Source of the DNA: Bugula neritina
Lineage: Eukaryota > Bryozoa > Gymnolaemata > Cheilostomatida > Bugulidae
DNA length: 64,000 bases
Assembly (NCBI GenBank): GCA_964035545.1
Contig: OZ037772.1
Location: forward strand, 652,501-716,500
Reading direction: 5' to 3'
Part shown: positions 36,840 through 50,000 of the stretch, piece after piece
How positions within the stretch are numbered: position 1 is the stretch's first letter
Layout of the letters: each line of letters starts with the position of its first letter
Program-made: the position numbers and the translations under genes
Notes under the pieces: model-generated
The model's database searches: none
Seen by the model: the letters and a program-made list of their open reading frames with translations, nothing else
Told to the model about the DNA's origin: nothing

Positions 36840-39190
36840 TTTGCTAGCGAAAATATAGTCTGTTTTCATGCCTCATTAGCTTTAGTTCAAGTTGAGTTCA
36901 CTTACTAAAAAATAATCTTTACTGGAGCAGTAACTGTAAATGACTTGTCTGCGGGAGAATTTATTCACTGAATTGACATGCAGGTGCAAGTAACTCCAAC
37001 ATGACTAAGTAAATTTATTCCAACCATTCACAATAATATACATTCCATTGCTGTGCAAACAATAGCATTGAGTAGCCAATCAAATTGTTTCTTGTCTTGC
37101 ATTCAGGAATCTGATAAATAATATATAAGACAATCAGCTAGATATAAACACTGTATTACTCTACACATGAGCTGTCTGTGATGCAGCTGCTTTGTAAACT
37201 GTGTGTAATTTGATGAGTTTAGTTCAATTGGTTGCGGTTTAATTATGACATGTTCACCATCATGTAATATTAGAGGACAACTCCTCTCCAGTGTGCAGTG
37301 GTAGTATACTATTAGTCAAAGGAAGTGCTCAGTATAATATAAATAGCTGACCACTCCTACACCAACACTCCTGAACACCAGGTAGACGACAAGAACTCTT
37401 GAACACCATTCAGGTTAAGGGACTCCAGGCACCTCTGATTACCATCCAAGGCAGACGTGTTCTGGATCACAGTCTTAACTCCTCACAGACTAAGACAGGA
37501 GCCGGAGTCATCCTCACAGCCAAGCAACCCATGCCAATATACCAACCCTAGCTGACCTGAATACTACAACTTATATATAGTATTCGGAATAACTCCAAAG
37601 TAGCATATTTCTGTTAAAATAACATTAATAATAAACAGATTAATTATATATTTACTGATTCAATCACTATTTGAGTTTTCAAATTAAAATTCAATAAGAG
37701 ACATCAGCAAGTAATAATCATATGTTATGTAATAATACATGCCACAAAAAGGCATCACTCTAAAATTTAACAAAATGTATTAGCAGTTATCTATACTGAG
37801 ATTATAATGTAATACTAATGTTGCATAAAGTATTAAACTATCAACCCCCTCTCATATTATTATTTAACCTTTGACCTACAAACAATGATTAAATTATTTT
37901 CTTGTTGCTATACTGTCTTTTTTTTAGTTGGCTCACAGAAACAGTTTCAATCTAACAATGTAGTGTTGATACAAATCAGGGTATATAAGCTCAACAATAA
38001 AACATAAGAAATAATTATCCTCAATATCCTAAGGAATATTCCAGAGAACACTGCAGGCTGAGCTAAGATATTTTACAACTACATGCAGTTGACATATCTT
38101 CATGAATTGTGGACCATTTTGGTGTTTCTGTGTGCACAGACAAGTTGCAATGACTCCAACAGAAATTTTTTTAGTAGGTTTCAGTTCATCTTGAATATAT
38201 TACAGCTTGTTGTCTTTTGGTGGAATATTATTGATGATACACTACCTTGTTTGGCCTCAATAGTGTTGATGGTACACTACCTTGTTTGGCCTCAACAGTA
38301 TTAATGGTACACTACCTTGTTTGGCCTCATTAGCCTTGCTAATATAAAATTAAGAGCACAACTTGCAAGATTTAACTAATTTAACTTGGTTCATATTATG
38401 ATGTTGATATGTTGACATTTATAACCTCTGATATATTTCTATGTTTATAACCTATCAATATGCTCTGATCTACAGTCTTTATTGTCATTCAAGGTGTTGC
38501 TCACTGCTGGTCAACCCCATTAACCCCCAACTTACTGTCTACATAAAAAACTGTCTACTCTCCCTCCATGGTACATAGCTCATACAATGTGTATAATTAT
38601 TTGCTTTTGCACATTCATTACATAAAATACCAGCCATTGTGTTAAAAGTAGAGTTTTGTTGTATAGTCTCACATATTGGAACATGGCCTTAAGATTTGTA
38701 GTTTCTGAGGCTTTTATTAAGCTAATGCTGGAGAAAATTGCTAAGAATTTACTGCAGTGAATCTTTGTATAAACATTACTTATGAAATGCATATCTGTGG
38801 AATACTTGATCTACTCTGTATCATGTAAACTAACTTACACACAAGTTACATACAGCTACTACTTGATAAGGAAGTAATAGTAACAGAGTTATTGACATGA
38901 AAAAGTAAATAATATTTAAATTGTGATGACTAAGTAAGTGGATGAGTCATAAACCAGTCAAAAAATAATTTCTACAAACAAACTTTATTGAGTAAATGTG
39001 ACTACAGAGTCTTGACAGCATAGCAGAGTAAATATGTTACATAATCATTACTAATCAACATCAAATACTGCATATAAACAGTGCAAGTTCTGTGGAATAT
39101 ATAGTATTATACTGTGAGTAGAACACAATATATTATATTTGACATGTACTATTGATGACCTCACTGAGCTGATTATTAGTAAACTGTAGC
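36840..39190. other. Spacer between the tail-to-tail TRIM-like copies
   Basis: No supported coding exon. 37321-37560 is less AT-rich and could be a degraded exon or element, but no family could be recognised. 38222-38335 holds three copies of a 45-bp unit containing ggtacactaccttgtttggc. The minus-strand poly(A) signal of the inverted copy is at 38984-38989. Confidence 0.5.
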
Positions 39191-39198
39191 TGATAAGT

Positions 39199-39332
39199 TT
39201 AGTATTTTATTGTGTATCTCCTCAGACCACCTTCACATGCTAGAAACACTGTGTCTCTGTTATACACAGCAATGTCCCACACCAAGTCACTAACACCAAG
39301 ACTTTCTCTGGGAATTGTTACCATCAGTTCAC
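39199..39332 (-). CDS. Last exon of an inverted TRIM-like paralogue (partial)
   Basis: The minus strand has an acceptor (tttttaaag), then 134 nt, exactly the length and phase of exon 7 at 36519-36652, ending in taa. It encodes a closely similar peptide: IPRESLGVS, IAVYNRDTVFLACE and LRRYTIKY. The frame is intact. Homology continues into the intron (39340-39960 matches 36180-36518 inverted) and through the poly(A) signal. Upstream exons are not found, because the intron runs into the 19-bp satellite and then into ValRS sequence. It is either a fragment, a gene disrupted by the satellite, or a collapsed assembly. Confidence 0.8.
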
Positions 39333-39957
39333 CTTTAAAAAATATAATGTCAGATTGAATCAGTTTGAGACAAACAGACAGACTACAGTGATATCACAAC
39401 AGCTGACACAACTACATGCAAGTTTTTAGTTTCCAGTATAATATAGTAACTAAAATATATTCGATAATAATACAATAAATTTCAAATATATTTCTCACTC
39501 AGAAAGACTTCCTTTAAAGATGCAAGTAAACAGTCTATGTTGAAGATAATAAAGTTCTACCAGTCAGTATTGAATAATTCACTGGGCTGCTCTACTGTTT
39601 ACTTCCTAATAAATGACAACATGGAGAGACTCAACATAGGAATTTACCCCCTCAGCAAATATGATTATACAGGAGAGAAGATATATAATATAAGTATTAC
39701 ATACATGAAGTAAATATTCTAACAGAAAATAGTGTCTCATTATACAACTGTATTGACCTTGACCCACAAACTTAGCCTGTGACTCTTATATAGAACACAC
39801 CCACATGTCTACTTCTAATAATACTGCTACTGCAGCTACTCCAACACTATCACATATTAAATACTTGACAAGAAAAAACCACAGCCACCTGAGTTCAACC
39901 AGCAAACACTGCTCTACCAGCCATCATCAAATTACACTAGTCTCAGCAATAACTACA

Positions 39958-42900
39958 TAACATAAGATATAGCACACAATATAAGATATATTACATAATA
40001 TAAGATATATTACATAATATAAGATATATTATTGCATAATATAAGATAGATTACATAATATAAGATATATTACATGATATAATATATATTACATGATATA
40101 AGATATATTACATAATATAAGATATATTACATAATATAAGATATATTACATAATATAAGATATATTACATAATATAAGATATATTACATAATATAAGATA
40201 TATTACATGATATAAGATATAGTACATGATATAAGATATATTACATGGTATAAGATATATCACATGATATAATATATATTACATAATATAAGATAGATTA
40301 CATAATATAAGATATATTACATGATATAATATATATTACATAGTATAAGATATATTACATAATATAAGATATATTACATAATATAATATATATTATTACA
40401 TAATATAAGATAGATTACATAATATAAGATATATTACATGATATAATATATATTACATGATATAAGATATATTACATAATATAAGATATATTACATAATA
40501 TAAGATATATTACATGATATAAGATATATTACATAATATAAGATATATTACATAATATAAAATATATTACATGATATAAAATATATTACATGATATATGA
40601 TATATTACATGATATAAGATATATTACATGATATAAGATATATTACATGATATAAGATATATTACATGATACAAGATACATTACATAATATAAGATATAT
40701 TACATGATATAAGATATATCACATAATATAAGATATATTACATAATATAAGATATATTATTACATAATATAAGATAGATTACATAATATAAGATATATTA
40801 CATAATATAAGATATATTACATGATATAAGATATATTACATAATATAAGATATATTACATAATATAAGATATATTACATGATATAAGATATATCACATAA
40901 TATAAGATATATTACATAATATAAGATATATTATTACATAATATAAGATAGATTACATAATATAAGATATATTACATAATATAAGATATATTACATGATA
41001 TAAGATATATTACATAATATAAGATATATTACATAATATAAGATATATTACATGATATAAGATATAGTACATGATATAAGATATATTACATGATATAAGA
41101 TATATCACATGATATAACATATATTACACAATATAAGATATATTACATAGTATAAGATATATTACATGATATAAGATATATTACATAATATAAGATATAT
41201 TACATAATATAATATATATTATTACATAATATAAGATAGATTACATAATATAAGATATATTACATGATATAATATATATTACATGATATAAGATATATTA
41301 CATAATATAGGATATATTACATGATATGAGATATATTACATGATATAAGATATATTACATAATATAAGATATATTACATAATATAAGATATATTACATGA
41401 TATAAGATATATTACATGATATAAGATATATCACATAACATAAGATATATTACATGATATAAGATATATTACATAATATAAGATATATTACATGATATAA
41501 GATATATTACATGATATAAGATATATCACATAATATAAGATATATTACATAATATAAGATATATTATTACATAATATAAGATAGATTGCATAATATAAGA
41601 TATATTACATAATATAAGACATATTACATGATATATGATATATTACATGATATAAGATATATTACATAATATAAGATATATTACATGATATCAGATATAT
41701 TACATGATATAAGATATATTACATAATATAAGATATATTACATGATATAATATATATTACATGATATAAGATATATTACATAATATAGGATATATTACAT
41801 GATATGAGATATATTACATGATATAAGATATATTACATAATATAAGATATATTACATGATATAAGATATATCACATAATATAAGATATATTACATGATAT
41901 AAGATATATCACATAACATAAGATATATTACATGATATAAGATATATTACATAATATAAGATATATTACATGATATAAGATATATTACATGATATAAGAT
42001 ATATCACATAATATAAGATATATTACATAATATAAGATATATTATTACATAATATAAGATAGATTGCATAATATAAGATATATTACATAATATAAGACAT
42101 ATTACATGATATATGATATATTACATGATATAAGATATATTACATAATATAAGATATATTACATGATATAAGATATATTACATGATATAAGATATATTAC
42201 ATAATATAAGATATATTACATGATATCAGATATATTACATGATATAAGATATATTACATGATATAAGATATATTACATAATATAAGATATATTACATAAT
42301 ATAAGATATATTACATGATATAAGATATATTACATAATATAAGATATATTACATGATATAAGATATATTACATGATATAAGATATATTACATGATATAAG
42401 ATATATTACATAATATAAGATAGATTACATAATATAAGATATATTACATAATATAAGATATATTACATGATATAAGATATATTACATAATATAAGATATA
42501 TCACATGATATAAGATATATTACATGATATAAGATATATCACATGATATAAGATATATCACATAATATAGGATATATTACATAATATAAGATATATTACA
42601 TAATATGAGATATATTACATAATACAAGATATATTGCATAATATAAGCTATATTACATGATATCAGATATATTACATGATATAAGATATATTACATAATA
42701 TAATATATATTACATAATATAAGATATGTCACATAATATAAGATATATTACATGATATAAGATATATTACATAATATAAGATATATTACATAATATAAGA
42801 TATATTACATGATATAAGATATATTACATGATATCAGATATATTACATAATATAAGATATATTACATGATATAAGATATATTACATAATATAAGATATAT

Positions 42901-43445
42901 TACATAATATAAGATATATTACATGATATAAGATATATTACATAATATAAGATATATCACATAATATAAGATATATCACATGATATAAGATATATCACAT
43001 AATATAAGATATATTACATAATATAAGATATATTACATGATATAAGATATATTACATAATATAGGATATATTACATAATATAAGATATATTACATAATAT
43101 AAGATATATTACATAATATAAGATATATTACATAATATAAGATATATTACATGATATAAGATATATTACATAATATAAGATATATTACATGATATAAGAT
43201 ATATTACATAATATAGGATATATTACATAATATAAGATATATCACATAATATAAGATATATCACATGATATAAGATATATTACATAATATAAGATATATT
43301 ACATAATATAAGATATATTACATGATATAAGATATATTACATAATATAGGATATATTACATAATATAAGATATATTACATAATATAAGATATATTACATA
43401 ATATAAGATATATTACATAATATAAGATATATTACATTACAATAC
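39958..43445. repeat. 19-bp AT satellite, 3.5 kb
   Basis: About 180 tandem copies of aagatatattacataatat (19 bp), with point variants (catgatat, catagtat) and a recurrent variant, attattacataatataag followed by atagatt. That variant recurs at about 40030, 40392, 40758, 40932, 41219, 41567 and 42043, which points to higher-order blocks. 41400-41640 is nearly repeated at 41880-42120. The unit contains attacataat, which is close to a palindrome. Confidence 0.95.
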
Positions 43446-43611
43446 ATTACACAATGTTCAGAGTTGTCTTCTCTGACAAACTGAAACTGGGTTAATTTAC
43501 TCAAAGGAAATGTCTAGTCCGTGAACAAAAGAAAGTAAATTATCAATAAGTAGTTAGAGAAATGTAGCTCGCTGCTTTACTATAAAGGAGAAGAGAAAGT
43601 TGGAGGTGTGT

Positions 43612-44545
43612 ACATACTCAATATATACTCAATATCTACTCAATATATACTCAATACATACTCAATACATACTCGATATATACTCAGTATATACTTAATA
43701 TATACTCAATACGTACTCAATTTAAACTCAATACATACTCAATATATACTCAATACATACTCAATATATACTCAATATATACTCAATACATACTCAGTAT
43801 ATACTCAGTATATACTTAATATATACTCAATATATATTCAATACATACTCAATACATACTCAATACATACTCAATACATACTCAATATATACTCAATACA
43901 TACTCAATATATACTCAATATATACTCAATATATACTCAGTATATACTTAATATATACTCAATATATACTCAATACATACTCAATACATACTCAATATAT
44001 ACTTAATATATACTCAATACATACTCAATATATACTCAATATATACTCAATATATACTCAATACATACTCAATATATACTCAATACGTACTCAATATATA
44101 CTCAATACATACTCAATATATACTCAATACATACTCAATACATACTCAATATATACTCAATATATACTCAGTATATACTTAATATATACTCAATATATAC
44201 TCAATACATACTCAATACATACTCAATATATACTTAATATATACTCAATACATACTCAATATATACTCAATATATACTCAATATATACTCAATATATACT
44301 CAATACATACTCAATATATACTCAATACGTACTCAATATATACTCAATACATACTCAATATATACTCAATACATACTCAATACATACTCAATATATACTC
44401 AATACATACTCAGTATATACTCAATATATACTCAATACATACTCAATATATACTCAATACATACTCAATACATACCCAATACATACTCAATACATACTCA
44501 ATATAATATACTCAATATATACTCAATACATACTCAACATATACT
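43612..44545. repeat. 11-bp minisatellite (actcaatatat / actcaatacat)
   Basis: About 84 copies of an 11-bp unit with regular sub-patterns. Larger blocks are themselves duplicated: the marker actcaatacgt at about 44083 recurs at about 44328. The open frames across the array are repeats, not genes. Confidence 0.95.
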
Positions 44546-44571
44546 TGAGCTGTCAGATGAAAGAGATTTAC

Positions 44572-46244
44572 CCTGGCTAAGACTGATGACATCTGGATGT
44601 ACGTTAAACTTCATTGCTGCCTTTGACAGCGCTTCATGATAGGATCTGCCAGTTACCCAGTAGTTGTTGTCACTAAACTATGTAAAATATATAGAGGTCA
44701 AGAGGTCACTGGACTATCACGGGCTTTCCATGTATCGATCTCAGATCGATCTCACTGAGATCGATCTGAGAAATGTACTCAGATCGATCGTTTTTCCATG
44801 AGAGTGTCAGATCGATCTCGCGAAGTTGCCTCCTCTTAAGTGAAGGATACTTGAAAAGTATATTTTGTTTACCTATTTGAGTGATTAAAGCTACCACTGT
44901 TGAAAAAAAGATGGTCGTAGTCTAAAATTTAATCCCAGCTATAAAATATATGCAGCAAAGCTTTCAGGGTACGGTAATTTGGCCAATTTAAAATAATTAA
45001 TTTTAATTTTTTAGCTAGACAGCTTATATAAAATTAATGGCTGTCTTGCAGATTATTAATAAACTTACAGGACTGTTAGGCTTTAAATTACAAAGAAAAT
45101 AGGTAATGAAACTAAGTTTTAATAGTCATTTAAATTCAATTTAAATTTTCCCATTTTTTTTGCCTTCTACTGCATATAATTGAGTTTCCTTAATCATTGT
45201 GCTGAAAGTCAAAATTTTGGCATCTGAAAAGGTGGCTATCATAATTGTTTAATACTTTGCTTATTAATTATCAACAAGTTATCATTTTTATTAGCAGACA
45301 ACATTGTAGCGAGCAGTCTTTTTCTACTTCTCAGATCGATCTGGCGTCTTTCCATGGTCTTATTGACATGAGATCGATCTGAGTTCGAGCTCCACAGACC
45401 GACCAGCTCAGAACGATGGAGATCGATCTTTGGCGTCTTTCCATGGATCGATCTCGTCGAGATCGATCTGAGATCGGTACATGGAAAGCTGGTGTATGTA
45501 CAAAATATAAAGGTCAAGAGACTATGTAAAATATACAGATGTCAAGAGGTCACTGAGCTATGATGAACAATGTACAATATGATCACAGGCTTTCCATGGA
45601 CGACTGAGATCGATCTTTGATGTCTTTTCATGGAGCGATCTCACCAATATAGATCTGAGATCGATCCATGGAAAGCCAGTGAAAGGGTCACACCCACTCC
45701 AGAAATGGCCACACCCACTCCGGAAAGAGCCACACCCACTCTAGAAAGGCCACACCTATTCCAGAAAAGGCCACATTAAAGGGAATTCATAGTTTATCAA
45801 CATAAACAGAGTCTGTGGTGAATATTAGGTCTGTGCTAAACCCACTTGCTTTCTGTATAAATAACACAAGACAAGATGAAGAATGAGTCATACCTCAGCC
45901 TTAGGTTGCCCCTGGATCTGCACAAAGTAGGCTGGTACTCTGTGCCCCCACCATAGCTGTCTGGAGATACACCAGTCCCTGGAGTTCCTCGGCCATTTGT
46001 ACCAAGTGACTGTGTGATAGTCTGGTATGATCTTTAGCTTGCCTGATTCTACTACCTGCAGTATACATACTATGCTATATATACTATACTATAGATATAC
46101 TATACTATAGATATACTATACAGTACTAATATATATACTATATACAGTACTAATATATTATATACTATACAGTACTAATATATACACTATACAGTACTAA
46201 TATATATACTATACACAGTACTAATATATATACTATGCACAGTA

Positions 46245-46305
<61 letters not shown>

Positions 46306-46450
46306 CAGTACTAATATTAATACTACACAGTACTAATATATTATATACTATACAGTACTAATATATTATATACTATACAGTACTAATATATATACTATAC
46401 AGTACTAATATATACACTATACAGTACTAATATATATACTATGCACAGTA

Positions 46451-46517
<67 letters not shown>

Positions 46518-46779
46518 ACTACACAGTACTAATATATTATATACTATACAGTACTAATATATATACTATACAATACTAATATATATATACTATACAGTAC
46601 TAATATATATACTATACAGTACTAATATACATACTATACAGTACTAATATATATACTATACAGTACTAATATATATACTATACAATACTAATATATATAT
46701 ATACTATACAGTACTAATATATATACTATACAGTACTAATATATATACTATACAGTACTAATACATATACTATACAGTA

Positions 46780-46836
<57 letters not shown>

Positions 46837-46981
46837 CAGTACTAATATTAATACTACACAGTACTAATATATTATATACTATACAGTACTAATATATTAT
46901 ATACTATACAGTACTAATATATATACTATACAGTACTAATATATACACTATACAGTACTAATATATATACTATGCACAGTA

Positions 46982-47048
<67 letters not shown>

Positions 47049-50000
47049 ACTACACAGTACTAATATATTATATACTATACAGTACTAATATATATACTAT
47101 ACAATACTAATATATATATACTATACAGTACTAATATATATACTATACAGTACTAATATACATACTATACAGTACTAATATATATACTATACAGTACTAA
47201 TATATATACTATACAATACTAATATATATATATACTATACAGTACTAATATATATACTATACAGTACTAATATATATACTATACAGTACTAATATATATA
47301 CTATACAGTACTAATATATTATATACTATACACAGCACTAATATATTATATACTATACAGTACTAATATATATACTATACAGTACTAATATATTATATAC
47401 TATACATAATATATAATACAAGCACCTCTACAGCCTTGGCTGCCATATCGTCACACGCCACATACCACTGTGGTTTGGGTATCGGCTCAATGATATCTTT
47501 AGATCGACTATAACACAAGAGACCACGGCGTGGAGGTCATTGTTAACAGACAGACTCACATAGTAACAGTTCAACTCAACAGCATTGTAAAAGATAATGG
47601 ATATGTTAATGGAGCTATTCTTTAGGAGGACAAGAGAGGGCAACTTCTATTACATTGAGATCTGTAACTATGAGTCATTTTACTTGATTTAGCACACAGA
47701 GCCATATACCTCTAGCTTTTAGCTATTGTTCACAGTTGAGCTGCTAATTCCGTATCTCAGTAAGCTGAGGGACCTGACACCTCAATTCATGACATAGTAG
47801 AATTCTTACCCTAGCAGAATACCATATTTAACACACGGATCTGTTAAATTATTTTGTCCCTACACACAAAAGGCTTTGAATACACAGGATAACAGGCTAT
47901 GAATATACAGGACAACAGGCTATGAATATACAGGACAATAGGCTATGAATATACAGGACAACAGGCTATGAATATACAGGACAACAGGCTATGAATATAC
48001 AGGACAACAGGCTATGAATATACAGGACAACAGGCTATGAATATACAGGACAACAGGCTATGAATATACAGGACAACAGGCTATGAATATACAGGACAAC
48101 AGGCTATGAATATACAGGACAATAGGCTATGAATATACAGGACAACAGGCTATGAATATACAGGACAAAAGGCTATTAATATACAGGACAACGGGTTATG
48201 AATATACAGGACAACAGGCTATGCATATACAGGAAACAGAGCACCTGTCCCAAACTCCATCTCCACAAAGTCGTCAGCTACAACAGGTATTCTCCTGTCA
48301 GCAAAAATATGTCTCACAAATCTCCCATGTAAGTGTTTGTATCGGCCGTCTTCAGGGTGGACAGCCACGGCAGTGTCACCTACAATAGTTACCAGACTTT
48401 ATAGTCTCTCACAGTATTGAGTATTGATATACAATTATATATTTACTGAGTGTTTACCAGATCCAACTTCACAGTCACTATACTCAGAGTACACAACTCC
48501 CAGTAAGTTAGTATCAAGCTAATTAACCACTAACCCCCTATTCACACTTACCGTATCGTACGCCGTAACAGCAAATATCAGCCATTTTTACACATGTCTG
48601 AGCTTCCTGTACGGTGTTGCGGTACGGTAGGATCAAGCACTGCTTGATTCAAATAAGTTGCGGCGGACTCCTATTGGACAGAAAAACTTTTGCGTTAATT
48701 CATTGGATATAAATGTCTAATGCAGCGTCATAGATCGTACCTAATAGCGGACTTTGAAAACTTCAACCCGCACCTTAAACCAAAATGGAATAATAAAATT
48801 AAAGAATTTAGGCTATCTCAAGTTCTCCACTACTGCTCCTAAGTGAGAAAGTGAGAATAGTTAGAGAGATCTACTGGAGTTACTTCAATTGGCAGCAAGA
48901 GTCAGCCATTATTACGTTGCTAAGCAACAAAGCTATCAGTGACATTGATGTCTACTAACCCAACATAGTTTCTAATCTAATTGTGGCCACAATAATCTTT
49001 TCGTCAGAGTCTTCTACTTTATATGCAAACGAAAGGAGAACTCCGAACTCCACCTTCTCCTTGTAGCCCGGCACAGAGAGCATAGTCCTTCCTGTCAACT
49101 CTACTTTGTCTACCTGCAATCAGTGATACAACTCTCTCAGACTATACAGGTCAAAGGTTAAACTGTAGTGTGTGCCTCTGAGTCACTGCGTTCTCATTCT
49201 TTTCTATTAGTTCATATAATGTAAATGGATGCTCGTACGAATGAATATGTGGCTGTGGTCTCATTGATGTATTCATTTGAAGATAGTCATAATGTAATAT
49301 ATCAGGCTGTGTCTGAATACTACTATTAGGTTAGTTACTACCAACACACAAGTCTCGCAGTGAATAAACAGTTGACGTACACACAGCCGGGAGTCAGACT
49401 GATACTGTACGGTATACCTCAATATCAGGGATGGCAGAGTTGAGAGTACAGGACCAGTTGACGAGTCGGTTAGCTCTGTAGATCACACCTTTCTCGTGCA
49501 TTCTGATAAACGCTTCGTTCACCGCTTTTAAAGATTTCTAATAAACAAGTATATATTAGTCATGTGTCAAGTGTGAACTGATAAACCAATCATAGAGAGG
49601 ATAACACACTGAGTCAGTAAACAGCCGACACGGCATATAGACTCCACTACTCAAACATAATACATATGTATAGAGAGGATAACTCCTCACCTCATCCATA
49701 GTGAACGTAGTTCTGTCCCAGTCATAAGACCCGCCCACTTTCCTCAACTGATGGTAGGTTCTGTTTCCTTTTCCATAGAAATTATATAATAACACTGACC
49801 AATCATTGTGCTGCAAAACTTAGTTATATTAGCAACTTAAATAATGAGACCAATGAGAGAGTGTGATGAAGTAAACCTATATTTAACTTTTTGTATATTC
49901 AATTATATATATTAATTTTATCATATTATCATATATATATTATATATCATCTTATATCAAACTATAACAACTGCACACCAATAAGATAAAATAAAAACTC

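Noticed and set aside
37321-37560. Possible coding fragment (GRRVLDHSLNSSQTKTGAGVI)
   Set aside because: A short open stretch that resembles no family I can name and has no splice signals or copies in the window.
39958-43445. CRISPR-like regular spacing in the 19-bp array
   Set aside because: There are no unique spacers between repeats; it is a head-to-tail satellite in a eukaryotic context.
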